In this document: positions 1 to 35,600 of the stretch, in pieces
How positions within the stretch are numbered: position 1 is the first letter of the stretch
Layout of the letters: the number at the start of each line of letters is the position of its first letter
Source: Sinotaia quadrata
Taxonomy: Eukaryota > Mollusca > Gastropoda > Architaenioglossa > Viviparidae
Direction: 5' to 3'
NCBI GenBank assembly: GCA_028829895.1
Contig: CM054179.1
Coordinates: 112,271,721 to 112,335,720, forward strand
Length of the DNA: 64,000 bases
Position numbers and translations under genes: made by a program
Notes under the pieces: generated by a model
The model's database searches: none
What the model was told of the DNA's origin: nothing
Seen by the model: the letters and a program-made list of their open reading frames with translations, nothing else

Positions 1-209
1 TACTCCTTGCCTCATTGCATACTCCAGTTTCCTTTACATACTTCACGCATATTTATTACGTCATCTATCCTTTTTATATCTTTGCACGTTCTTTCTGTCC
101 CTTCTCGATACCTTTATTAAACGTTTCAGTTAACTTCTTATATTTAAAATCTCTGAATGGCCTTATTTCCTCTCCAGAGAGCCTCAACACACATATTTTT
201 ATTAGCTGA

Positions 210-254
<45 letters not shown>

Positions 255-255
255 A

Positions 256-321
<66 letters not shown>

Positions 322-336
322 CTACCTATCTACTAC

Positions 337-423
<87 letters not shown>

Positions 424-427
424 CTAC

Positions 428-477
<50 letters not shown>

Positions 478-953
478 GTCTATCGAGAGAACGTTCTCCG
501 TATTGTTTGATATTTTTGTTCTAGCTACAAATTAGTAAAGTCTTTTTATTTATGTTTCTCGTTTGTAGTAGATTAATTTGCTTTTCTTTTTGCGTTTGGA
601 TAATTTTATTTTATTTGTATGATACATTTTAATTTCTTACACATTTAGGCAGTTTTTAAAAATCCTTTTGTGCTTTATGTTTATGTATTGCAAATCGCTT
701 AGAACATTTGCAAGATAAGACTCTTCTCAAATATGGCTTAATATTTTTAGCATTCTTCTTGGCACAATCCTTTAATCTTCACAAGCACCGTAAATCTTTG
801 CATTTTCCATCCCTCGTTACACATTTCATCTCTCGCTACATGTTCCACGTTCCATCTCTTTTTTACGAGCACTACACATGTTTACATGTTCCATTTCTCG
901 TTGCATGTTCCACACTCCACCTCTCTTTATATGCTCCATCTCCTTTTACACAG
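1..953. other. Dscam intron sequence, no exon recognised
   Basis: AT-rich intron holding a long TATC microsatellite at 207-481. I looked for the missing first half of FN3-1 and did not find it. Confidence 0.6.
207..481. repeat. (TATC)n microsatellite
   Basis: About 275 bases of TATC with interruptions of the form ctactacctat. The tract reads as (LSIY)n in one frame, which is not a protein. Confidence 0.98.
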
Positions 954-23858
<22,905 letters not shown>

Positions 23859-25660
23859 CGACTTTTGTCTGACTACATCCAAGTCATGATAAACAAAGAC
23901 CTCGAGAACAAAGTCGTGGTCCCAGTTAGTTGTAAACTACGAAAAGAAACTTTGTTCAGGGATAAGCAGGTCACAGTTGAGCGGGTAACAGTCAGGTGGA
24001 ATATTTGCTGAAAGTATCTACACCTTCCTTACTTATTTTTCTTTGTCCATCAGCCAAGATTGAAGAATTCGGCTGTTGTGTTGAAAGGAACACTTACACT
24101 CTACTTGTGTTGTCCAATTCACCAAGGAACTAAGGTATGCTTCCTTAACCGAATTCTTCATGCTGCCATCGACACCAAAATGTCTTTGACACAGGTAGTA
24201 AGTATTCCATGGCACTGGCGCGTAATTATTGCCAGGATGACAACAGTCTTCGGTACAAATGGAAAACGACTTGCAGTTGAAAACAGCACCTTAAGATGAA
24301 AGCATTGTGAGGGTCTCCCGCCACTTGTGGGAACCTTGGAACATTTAAGAGCAGTTCCTTATTCTTCAGATCTCTGTGAGAGCAGCCACTACACATTTCC
24401 ACGGGGTTAGCAGAATGTTTACCAATAAGTGCTTTGTTTCCCTTACTCTTTCAAGTTCTAAGTGGCCTAGTTTGTTAAATACGTTATTACTTTGGCAGTA
24501 AATGTTGATATTGATCACCGATGTAGAAGAGCAACATAGTAACGGCACGAAAAATCCATTATTTGAAACGAAGTGCACAGTCTAACTGTCTACCCCTAGA
24601 GTAATCCCTTTGTCAGAGGGACTCAACCTTGCAATATCCTTTTTTACTACGAAGGACGACAGCTGCTTCAGTGTATGTATGTTTATACCACTCGCAGCAA
24701 TTTGTGTGACGTGTGATGTTTAATGTGCGTTGCAATACTAACATCCGTGTTGCTGTGGCATTGCGCGTGATGTCATGGTTGTGACGTGACTGCAAACTGT
24801 AGCGATGTTTGCACCACAACAACGCATATTGTGGTGACGTATATCATGATTACGCAGACGATGTACTAGAGGAGTGTGTCAGAGACAATAATTCCCCACC
24901 CACCCCCGTGAGACACATTCTCATATAATTTATTTAACTCTTTCACATTTTGCATGGAGGAGAGTGTACGCTCTTTAGTTTATCAAAGGAATGTTAAAAA
25001 TGCGGACTCAAAACAGGTGCCAAATTAGCCTTCATTGCACTTTACTTTTGTGTGTGTGGCTCGTTTGTTTTTGAGAGTCGAGAGAAACGGATGTCTCGTA
25101 CCAAACCACCACAAAGGGGTGAAAGCCAATCTTGTATCCTACTGTAAACTGAGATACAGTCCAAACAGGAATGTGTCATAGGCATCTTCATCCAAACTGT
25201 TGGTGCCAAAATAATACAAGTTTTAAAATAGTCATTTAAAATTAATGATAGTTGCGTAAACGTTAAAAATAGAAATGTATGCAAATGATTTGGTTTGAAC
25301 TAATAATTAAAAATACTTTGGGAATTGATTTTCGTCTCCCTTGAGAGCAGCATTATAGAATTAGACCTAAATCTAGAGCATGTCTAGAGTATTATCATTT
25401 CATCTTGTCTCTTGTACACAATTGGCCTGAATGGCGTGAAGAATGGAAAAGTGCATGAAGAAGTTTCATGGAACACTTTGGGGCAGTTTAGAGTTTCCAT
25501 CCTTTTGCAGACGTTCACTTCTATGTTGCTGACATCCGTAAAGGAAGAACACTTTATCTTCAGGATGACTCGGACGGAGAACGCTCATCAAGTGCATTCA
25601 AAGATATGTGATCAGGAGTTCAAATCTTGATTTTATAAAAAAAGTAAATAATTTCATTTG
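23859..25660 (+). other. Dscam 3'UTR and/or downstream sequence
   Basis: Follows the Dscam stop codon. I found no canonical AATAAA in the first few kb. Short open frames here show no recognisable protein. Confidence 0.5.
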
Positions 25661-25664
25661 CATT

Positions 25665-25905
25665 GTTTAGTGGTCCACCCATTAGCTCTCAGATTGTTTA
25701 GGTATCTGAGAGCTGTCACTTAGTTACACAATTCACACTACTTTCCATTGTCTATCTGTCAATGGAAGTGTCAGTGAGCTACACAAATGCATACTACTTT
25801 CCATTGTCTAGATGTAAACAGAAGTTTCAGTGAGCTACACAAGTGTATATTAATTTCTATTGTCTAGATGGCATTAGAACTGTCAGTGAATCACATAAAT
25901 ACGTA
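25665..25905. repeat. about 60-bp tandem repeat x3
   Basis: Units contain cactactttccattgtcta or tactactttccattgtcta, then agtgagctacacaa. Confidence 0.85.
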
Positions 25906-26129
25906 CTACCTTTCTCAACAACAAGGAGTGAACATTGTGACGCCATTTGGGGCTCGTTATCTGGAACAATTGCCTAACTTTAGTGCACATGTTTGAGTTC
26001 ATCAACAACTATTAACAATTTTTAAACGTCACTAAGTTTTTATATAAAAGAAACCATGCGGATCATTTTAAAGCAAATTGCTCGAGGGAACAACAGTTTG
26101 AAAGTCCACGACAAATTTAGGAGAAACTC

Positions 26130-26480
26130 TTACATGACCAGCTTTAGACACCATCTTGGGAATGCCCGGGGAGGTATGTTTGCTGTGCCCCTTTAGACAC
26201 CATCTTGTGAATGCCTAGGGAGGCGATTGCTGTGCCTCTTCAGACACCATGTTGTGAATGCCTGGGGTGGTATGTTTGCTGTGCCATGTTAGGCACCATC
26301 TTGTGAATGCCTTGAGGGGGAGGTTTGCTCTGCCTCTTGCGACACGGTCTTCTGAATGCCCTGGGAGGCACGGTTGCTGTGTCTATTAGACAACGTCTTG
26401 TGAAATGTCTTGGAAGGTACGTTTGTTGTACGACTTTGGACATGACATTGTGAAAGCCATGGCGGGCACAATTTCTGTAC
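26130..26480. repeat. about 50-bp minisatellite x7
   Basis: Units of the type gacaccatcttgtgaatgcc then ggggaggtatgtttgctgtg. Confidence 0.88.
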
Positions 26481-27256
26481 CAGCGTTAATCATTGTCTTT
26501 TCGTGAATGCCTTAACTTTGGACTAACATCACCGCTTTTTTTTGAGAAGCATGCTTCTCACTGCAAATTGATAAGGTGTTACTGGTTGTATTAAGAAGAA
26601 ACTCCAATGATTTAACAGTACATCAAAAATACCAGGTCAGTTTAAGCACTCAGTAACCAAATAGGATTTGTGGTACCGACAGAAATGCAATTGTGTAAGT
26701 TTTGACGGTGGCTTACATTATTTGGTAATATATTTATAAATATTTATTTGTATAATCTGCAGCATTTCTCTCTCGTTGTGTTGTGAACACCAAACCCTGT
26801 TGCATAAGACAAGGCCGATCGATATGTGCTGACGACCTGGTTAACCGCCTGCTTTGACAACATGGTCGATGGATTGTCAGACATCTGTGCCGATGACATG
26901 TGCTTTTCATGTGTCCATGACGCTGAATTTTCTCTTGTCCATTCCTCAGTCCATTTTCTGTTTCATATAATTTTATTGAGCGAAATACTTAAATCATACT
27001 TAAATCTGGCTTATCCTTATAGCTTAAAACTGCTATTTTCTTTGGTTTGTTTTTGTTTGTTTTGTTTAAAATATGCGACATTTCACTAGCACCTCCTTTT
27101 TATATCAAAAGAAAATTGAAGACCTTTCTCTTCATTTTTGTTTTAAATTTGTTGTATAATTATCATCTTGCTTTACTGCGAAAACAAAATGCGGCATTCA
27201 TTATAATGAATTTTTAAGTACTGTAGTTAAAAATAACTGTGCCGTGTGTGTGTGTG

Positions 27257-27352
<96 letters not shown>

Positions 27353-28304
27353 TTATGCTAATGAAACAACCCTTCCTCATTTGAGGTATTAATTTTAGGG
27401 CAATGTATTTTGATAAACACGGCCGGCATTCGTATGTTTACTTCAAAACGAAACAAGAATGTAACTCTCAGTTTGATAACGGTGTCGATTTCGATCATTA
27501 ACCTACAAGTGCGAGAAGAAAATGACGACGTAGGTAACGTACCTCCTTGTGATTTGTACGTTACGAGATTGTTCTACGAGAGAAAAACGATGAATGGACA
27601 GTTGATATTTATTATGAATGCTTGTTTTTATTTTCTTTTTCTTTTAATTCTAAAAGTATTCTATTGCTACGGACGCGTAAAACATAATACAACTGCTTTT
27701 TGAATATATGGCAGCCCGATCTGATCAACATTCCACGATTTCCTGAAAGATTTTATATACTATATATTACAGCGCAGCAAGACACTAACTTTTGATTTAC
27801 TTTATACATCTGTGCAATACTGTATCTAACGTTTTTTTATTTAAATATGTTATGGACCCAATATTATTAATTCATTATTTTCTATTCACTTTAAAAAAAA
27901 TCCAAATTCATGTGGCCCCTTATGTTTATTTATGATATATAAATATGCATGTGTGTATATATGTACACTGCACGTGCGCAATGAAAACTTAAGAAACGTT
28001 CAATTCTAGATACATTGTCATTGGAATATGAAAAGATTCCTTTTAAGAAACATTCACTTTGTTCTGTCCGTGTCACATTCAGTGCCTAAGGCACTCATCG
28101 TGTTGGGGAAGCAGTCGTGTGACTCGTTACCAAGAAACAGATCGCTGCTACTGCTGACTTTCTTCTGTTGCTTCCGCTCACTTTTCCCCTTGGTCATGTC
28201 CGGTCACGTGGGTTCTCTGATCTCACCATTCATGTGTCCATCTCTTTTCTTGATGGATGTGACTTCTAAAGGACCCGCTGATGGAATATATTATATATAG
28301 TGCG
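26481..28304. other. downstream region with TG microsatellite
   Basis: AT-rich. A TG tract of about 105 bases lies at 27245-27348. The longest open frame (27410-27703) has no recognisable motif. Confidence 0.5.
27245..27348. repeat. (TG)n microsatellite
   Basis: Almost pure TG tract. Confidence 0.98.
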
Positions 28305-28310
28305 TGTATA

Positions 28311-28424
28311 CGCGCGCGCGTTTATCATTTGAAATACAGCGACAAAAGAGAAGAAATATCAAAGGTCACATTGTCAAGGTCGCTTATACGGACCTATGTC
28401 TGTTAGTCCGGCGATCGACTTGTG

Positions 28425-28468
<44 letters not shown>

Positions 28469-28580
28469 CGCGTTTATCATTTGAAATACAGCGACAAAAG
28501 AGAAGAAACCATCAAAGGTCACATTCTCAAGGTCGCTTATACGGACCTGTGTCTGTTAGTCCGGCGATCGACTTGTGCAG
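28311..28580. repeat. 152-bp-period duplication with CG/TG tracts
   Basis: tttatcatttgaaatacagc and cggacct-tgtctgttagtcc occur in both copies (28321 and 28473). Each copy is preceded by a CG run. Copy 2 is entered through about 52 bases of continuous TG then CG alternation. Confidence 0.95.
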
Positions 28581-28840
28581 TTCAACACTGTTATCCTGTT
28601 CGAATCCGTACTTGAAAATTGTGTTTGTGGCTAGTCGTGTTGCGTGTGTGGACCGTGTCTTGCTTATGATGTCGCGGAGGCCTTTTGACCGGAACCTTTT
28701 CAAGACCTTCAAGTAAACTTTCAGTATTTTAATTTGCTTTTTAAAGTTTAGTGCCGTCGAGATCCACCTGTCCCGTTGATGCTCTCCACTTTGCTTTGTA
28801 TGTGTAAACCCACCATTATCCCTTTGTACAGCCAAGCTAG

Positions 28841-29492
28841 CGCACTTTGCTTAGTTCGTGCAAATAAGACCGTACACTTTGCTTAGTTCGTGCAAGTAAG
28901 ACCGTACACTTTGCTTAGTTCGTGCAAGTAAGACCGTACACTTTACTTAGTTCGTGCAAGTAAGACCGTACACTTTACTTAGTTCGTGCAAGTAAGACCG
29001 TACACTTTGCTTAGTTCGTGCAAGTAAGACCGTACACTTTACTTAGTTCGTGCAAGTAAGACCGTACACTTTACTTAGTTCGTGCAAGTAAGACCGTACA
29101 CTTTGCTTAGTTCGTGCAAGTAAGACCGTACACTTTACTTAGTTCGTGCAAGTAAGACCGTACACTTTACTTAGTTCGTGCAAGTAAGACCGTACACTTT
29201 GCTTAGTTCGTGCAAGTAAGACCGTACACTTTGCTTAGTTCGTGCAAGTAAGACCGTACACTTTGCTTAGTTCGTGCAAGTAAGACCGTACACTTTGCTT
29301 AGTTCGTGCAAGTAAGACCGTACACTTTGCTTAGTTCGTGCAAGTAAGACCGTACACTTTGCTTAGTTCGTGCAAGTAAGACCGTACACTTTGCTTAGTT
29401 CGTGCAAGTAAGACCGTACACTTTGCTTAGTTCGTGCAAGTAAGACCGTACACTTTACTTAGTTCGTGCAAGTAAGACCGTACACTTTGCTT
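28841..29492. repeat. 32-bp minisatellite, about 21 units
   Basis: Contiguous units containing caagtaagaccgtacacttt and gcttagttcgtg. One position alternates G/A between units (ctttgctt or ctttactt). The order is GGG, then AAG three times, then a G-rich run, implying a local 96-bp higher-order period. There are no unique spacers, so it is not a CRISPR. Confidence 0.97.
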
Positions 29493-32280
29493 TTTATATA
29501 GGTATGCTCATATAGTTTACGTTGAATGGGACATGTTGCTTTGTAAAGGTAAATCGTAGACTTTGTATAGGAACCGTACAGTTTGCTTTGAATTTATAAG
29601 CTTGTACACATTGTTCTCTGTAAATTTGCCTTACATATTGATCTATATAGGCAAGCGCTTACTTTAGTTTTTATTAAAACAAAAAATAATCATTTTAAAT
29701 AATTCAGACCTAAAAATAAACTCGTTCGTGTTATTGTCCACTCAAAATCCATTGAACTAAATTCAATCGAACATCACATTTCAAATGTATATCGGAAATC
29801 GGATCAATTCTTTTTCTCTTATTTAAAAAAATATATATATATATTTTTCATTCGTTTGATTTTTATCCAAGCATGTATTTAAAATACAGTTCATCGACAG
29901 TTTTCTATACTATCATCTTGTTCTTGTGCTGTTGTTACGATTTGTTCCTGGTTTGAAGCAAACAAACACCAATATAGTCTCCATATCATTTTCATTCACT
30001 ATATGTCTTCATGGATGAATGATCTAAAACAAAGAGTGTTAACATCAACATACCATCATTTGCCCCACCCCACCCCTCTCCATTTGAAATATGCCCTTGC
30101 CCTAGAGCAAATGCGCTAATCGCAATGTAATTTCAATTGCACTATATACACAGAAGAATGCTATTAGGATATGCGTTCCGCAAATACTTCTTCTAGGTGA
30201 GATGGGTGTGTGTGGGGGGTTTCGGTTGGAGGGGTAAGAAAGAAGACGAATAAGGAGAACAGACGTCCTAGCATATTTCATTAACAGTAACATTAATATT
30301 TTCTTCTTTTCTTTTAAAATTAAAATAAACCAATCAAACTAGACTTTCTGTGTAAAATCGCTACTGCTGTTTTCTTGGCACACTTGAGAACAAATGGGGA
30401 AAAAAAAATTTTTCATAAAAGACAGTTATTAGAACTAGCTTTAAATATGTTATTGTTGGTTCCGTGCTAGGCACATAGAAATTTAAATTCACTAACATTT
30501 AATAAATATTTTTATTAAAGAAAGATTAGCGTTTATTTAACTTCGCACGTAACAAACTGTAACCGCTGGCTGTAGCCTCAACGGAAAAAAAGAACCAGTT
30601 CCTTGCAAGAACTATCATAAATATAAAATGTAAGTAATAATAAGTACTATACTGGCAGTCGGACAGACAGATGGATGTATCATAATAAACAGATATAAAT
30701 ACAGACAGACGATATATAAACCAATAGCATTGCTTAGAGTAATTGGTATCTTAATGTGCTTTTTAAGACAAAATTGAAGCATGGTAGAATTACTCCCCAC
30801 CAAAAAAAAAAAAAATAAATAAATAAATAAAATTTCTCCTAAATTGTGCTTTGTAATGAATAGGTTATTTAAATTAAATTATTATTATTTAAATTAATTA
30901 TTAAATTATTAAATACCTTTGAGATGACCAGAGAGCGAAACGTTTTATTACAGTATTTCACTGAGAGAAAGCATTAACAGAACATAAATTATGATCAGAA
31001 ATTAAAACGTCAGGAAACATTAACAAAAGCAAGACGTTACTATTTAATATCAAATCGAACTCACACTCGTACACCGCAGATAAACTAAGAAGAAATTTAA
31101 ATTAGATTTAATTTCGTAAAATCTGGGAACTGATCCATATTCCATCTCTCCACCTTTCTCTCACAAAAAACACGCACGCACGCACGCACACACACACACA
31201 CGCACGCACACACACACATACTTGCATGGAAAGACAATAAAGGGCACAACAAATATCTCTTGTCCAATCATGACATTCCTCAATTTCATCCACTATAATG
31301 TTATTCATCGCAGTCTATATACATAATTCGTGCGTTTTTTTCTCTCCTTCTTTCTTTTCTGTGTCTCTTCTATCGAGTTTGTTTAAAACAAATTATCGAT
31401 GAATTGAAAACCAGACCACATTGCACGTTTAACGTTCAAAATAAGATTTCGTAGCTCGTGGCTACGTTAAAGGAAAAACCTAAAAAAAAAATGGAAGAAT
31501 ATTGTGTGAAATATTCTTTTCTTGCGTATGAAATAACCACGCCATGAAAGTATTTGTATACCTTGTTCCAGTATAAAAACGGATTGCTCAAAGCACCCTG
31601 GTACTCAACAGTGAAGATCATCTGTTGTCCTATTGTGTAGTCGAAAGCGGATTGCTATATTTATACATATACAATCCTTCCTTTTTGTACGAATCTATGC
31701 AGCAAATTACATTTTTTGGAAATTACTTATCTTCTTTAATTTAAGCGAACGTTACCCGGCAGCTCACAAATGAATTAATATTCGAAAGAAATTGTGCAGA
31801 AAAGTAATTTTAATATTTGTGTAACACTTCTGTCCATTGGAAACTTAGGAGCAGTTTTTTTTTTTTTTTATCAACGTCGATGTTAATTCTCCATGTTGTA
31901 TTTACTTTTACAAATTTCGAGGACTCAGTCTGGTTGTAGCCGCATGTATATTGGGGGAGTGTATTTCAGTACTGTGGGTTCATTTGTTTTTATTTTTGAT
32001 CTTTGCCTTATGGAGAAATGTAAAACAGTTTGGCAGCATATAAAAATCTGAATGCATTTTTGGGGGTGGGGGCTAAAATACACAAAACTGAAAATTATTC
32101 TGCCTCTTCATCCGTGTCTGTATTTATTTGAAGCAGAATTAAAATACATTTTTTCCAGCTTGCAAGCGCAATTACGCGCTTTAAACTTGTTATAATAGTC
32201 ACCAATTGACTTCGAGCCTTCTAATTGGGAGTTATCGGACATGAATGATCATATTAGTCCTTAAATATATTATACACCTC
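29493..32280. other. AT-rich non-coding stretch
   Basis: No gene, RNA or transposon recognised. Canonical AATAAA hexamers occur at 29715 and 30324. A CA/CGCA tract lies at 31170-31218. Confidence 0.5.
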
Positions 32281-33330
32281 TTAGAAGTTTTGTCTTTAGT
32301 GTTGCGATGGCATTCCTGGACGAATTATACTCATAGGTATATGAATGTCATATCTAGAATTTTGGTTCTAAAGTACTGATGCCGCTTTTCTTAACTCTGG
32401 TTCTATGGCTTTAAGATGTCTTCCTGAACTATGGATTTCAAGTGTTCAGGTGTCATCTCTGAATTCTGGTTCTATGGCTTGAAGGTGTCTTTCTGACTAT
32501 GGATTTCAGGTGTTCAGGTGTCTTCACACGACTCTGGATTTCAAGTGTTCAGGTGTCTTTACTGTACTCTTGATCTGTAATGCTGAGTTGTTCGTTTCAC
32601 TATATTTTAAGACGTCATTTGTGAACACTGGATCTGAAGCATTGGGGTATGTTCTATGGACTCTACATTGTTCTGGTTCCTTTCTAGACCTCCGGGTATC
32701 AAGTATTGGGACGGCACTTCACTGAGTGGCATTGATATGACTTCACTGAACACTGGTACTCAAGTACCGACGTGTCTTTGATTGCACTAAGGCATATAGT
32801 GTTCAGGTGTCTTTTTCCGGACTCTAGGTCTCAAGTCTTGTATACCGTTATTGGACTTTAGGTCTGTGGTACTGAGATGTGAGGATTGTTTACTCTGGGC
32901 ATTAGGCAGCACATATTGTGTCATTCCCGGATTACATTTCTCAGTTGTTGATATGCCTTAGCTCGGGTTCTCTTGCGTTTTTGTGTATTTTTCTGGAGTC
33001 TGACACTTTATTCTGGGTTTCCCCTTTGGAGTGTCTTTTGGGGAGACTTTCACTTACTTTGTGCTGGCGTGTATTTGTTTGAGGCCTGATCTCAGGTTAT
33101 GATAAGCTCTCACTTTGCTCTGAGTATCTTGTGCTGATTTGCCTTTTGGGGAGATTTGTTTGCAAATTGTAAGGCATTTATTGTGGAAACTGCATCTCAA
33201 GGTCTCTGTACTTTACTGTTGGTTTCTAAAGTGGATGTGACTTCATTTAACTCATGGTTTTTAAAGTGTACGAGGCTTTACTTTATTGTGGGTTTCTAAA
33301 GTGGACGTGGCCTGACTTAACCTGGGCCCA
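32280..33330. repeat. degenerate minisatellite, about 35-60 bp
   Basis: Loose repeats around ggatttcaagtgttcaggtg and tctggttctatggctt, followed by tgtgggtttctaaagtgga repeats near 33210-33310. Confidence 0.7.
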
Positions 33331-34860
33331 AAGTATGCAGATGCTTTCATTGGACTGGATTGGAAATGTTGACATTTCTTTAGACATTAGCCATGTCCGG
33401 ATGTGGCATGTAGAATATGTTTATTAGCGTCGTTTGATTTGTGGATTTTTGTTGTTTATCTGAAGAAAATTCTTCCTAGAGAGAAATACTTTGTAGTCAA
33501 TTGGTGACTCTTGTAAAGATGTTTGAACCTTCATTGGTGCTGTTATTTCTTGAAACTTTGATATCTTAATTTTTGTTGTTGTTGTTGCATGCATTAATTG
33601 AACATCGTACAAAAAACCCAGTATGTTCCATTTACTTATTTTTTTTACATTCATTCATTCACACATACATCCACACACGTGTATGTAAAGCAGCAGTATA
33701 CTGTATTTTAAGCACTCGAAAGTTTACCTTTGAACGCCTGACGTCAGGACATTACGTAATAGAATGTGCTATTATTTTGGCTGTAATATTCATTCCGCAA
33801 ATTGCATGATCTCACCTTGTGTTTCATACAGTAGTATGTGATCTGTTCTATAAACACAACACGATCTCCTTTATGATCACGTGTTATAAAGATCTCATTA
33901 AAAAGAAAAATACAACGTATAATGATCTCACCATTGAGCACATGTAATTCAAATCTAATCTTTAATCGCACATCACGTTGATCTCATCCAAGCCCTATCT
34001 CGTAAAATTAAAACCCTATCTCGTAAAATTAAAACCCTATTTCCTAAAATTACATAGCACAGCGATTAGAAAAAGTCAGCATAACTCGAGCCACGTGCAC
34101 AGTGTAAATCTTTTTCACAGAACGTTCTTTTCTAAAGCCACACACATATCATATTGCTCTGAAATGACGTCACATTAATCTAAATGATGATACATGATAA
34201 TCGTTCTGTCTTAAATAAGGAAGCGTGATAAAAATATAGATGGTAGTCTGTTTAAACGTTACTCTTATTATGATCTAGGTAAAATCGAAAGTCAAAAATA
34301 TTTAATAGCAACATGATCTATCCTACAGCCAGATATTTTTGTGATAATGCTTTGTGGGAATGGTAACTAATTGCACTGACAGCGTCATTTCCATATCGTT
34401 CTTAATTATTGTCTCTGTTTGGGCGGAATGTTTCTAAGCAACTACCTTTTGCAAATACAAGAAAATACAGATTTCAAGAGAAGTGTTTTTACCATTAATG
34501 AAGAATATCGTTTTAAAAGTTAATGAAGCATTGTCTGAGATCCCAGTCACTGACACACTGATAATGAAATTAATTCATAATCTAGCACATTAATCAAACA
34601 TTACTAAAATAAATTGATTAATTAATTGTGCGTTGCTATAATGCACTTTATATCCTCAGTAGCTGGTCTTTATAAATACTGCATCATTAAATATGTTTCT
34701 CCTGTAGTAGTTTTATTCTATCCATCCGTTGTTCCATGAGGCCTAACAAAGGTATGTTTCATCCATCAATCCATCCATCAATTTACCTGTTCCTGTATCT
34801 ATTCACCTTTCTTTAAGAAAAAAATTAAAATAAGAAATAACAGCGTTGTGTTGATTTACA
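33331..34860. other. AT-rich non-coding stretch
   Basis: Holds three short copies of ccctatctcgtaaaattaaa near 33990-34050. No gene recognised. Confidence 0.5.
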
Positions 34861-34869
34861 GGACTAAGG

Positions 34870-35475
34870 CATGAAAGGGGCTTAATAACATAACACTAGT
34901 TTGATGGGTACTCTAGGAGCTAGTGCAGTAATGTGTGGTTTTATAACATAACTCTAGTTTGATGGGTTTCGAAGGACATGGGGTAGTAAGGTGTGGTTTT
35001 ATAACACACATAGTTTGATGGATACTCGAGGAGCTAGTGCAATAAGGTGTGGCTTTATAAAATACACTAGTTTGTGGGGTGCTCAATGAGCTGCAGCAGT
35101 AATATATCGCTTTATAACATACTCGACTTTAAATGGATACTCGAGGAACTAGTGGAGTAAGTGTTGACATTTTAACATACACTAGTTTGAATTGACACTC
35201 GCGGAACCAGTAAAGAGTGGCTTAATAGCATGCACTAGTTTGAATTGATACTCGAGGAACTAGTGCAGTAGTGTGTGGCTTTATAACATACTCTAGTGTG
35301 ATAGGTACCCGAGGAGGAGGGGCAGTAAGATGTGGCTATATAAATATTCTAGTTTGATGGATAGTCGTTGATCTAGTGCAGTAAGGTGTGGCTTTATAGC
35401 ATGCACTAGTATGATAAATACACGAGGGGCTGGGTCAATAAGGTGTAGCTTTATAACACACTCTAGTTTGAATGG
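34870..35475. repeat. about 62-bp degenerate minisatellite, about 10 units
   Basis: Units of the type actagtttgatggatactcg then aggagctagtgcagtaaggt and gtggctttataaca. Confidence 0.88.
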
Positions 35476-35559
35476 AACAAATATAATTAAATATGATTAT
35501 TGTTTATGATTTCATTGCTCACTCGAATCTAACAAGAAAAGTAGTTTATTTTGCTCACA

Positions 35560-35600
35560 GAATTGTAGCTAAGCGGTTAAGCATGTTCGTTGTTCTCACC
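35560..35600 (+). other. tRNA-like A-box, possible SINE remnant
   Basis: tagctaagcggttaagca resembles a class-II tRNA promoter A-box region. No matching B-box was found within 60 bases, so neither a tRNA gene nor a whole SINE can be claimed. Confidence 0.2.

Noticed and set aside
157..510. 117-residue open frame (LSIY)n
   Set aside because: It is a TATC microsatellite translated; the same applies to other LSIY, THTH and RERE frames in the window.
27410..27703. 97-residue open frame with a hydrophobic end
   Set aside because: The hydrophobic part reflects T-rich DNA. No domain, no context.
28841..29492. Regular 32-bp repeats as a CRISPR array
   Set aside because: Units are contiguous without unique spacers, there are no cas genes, and the genome is animal. 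It is a minisatellite.
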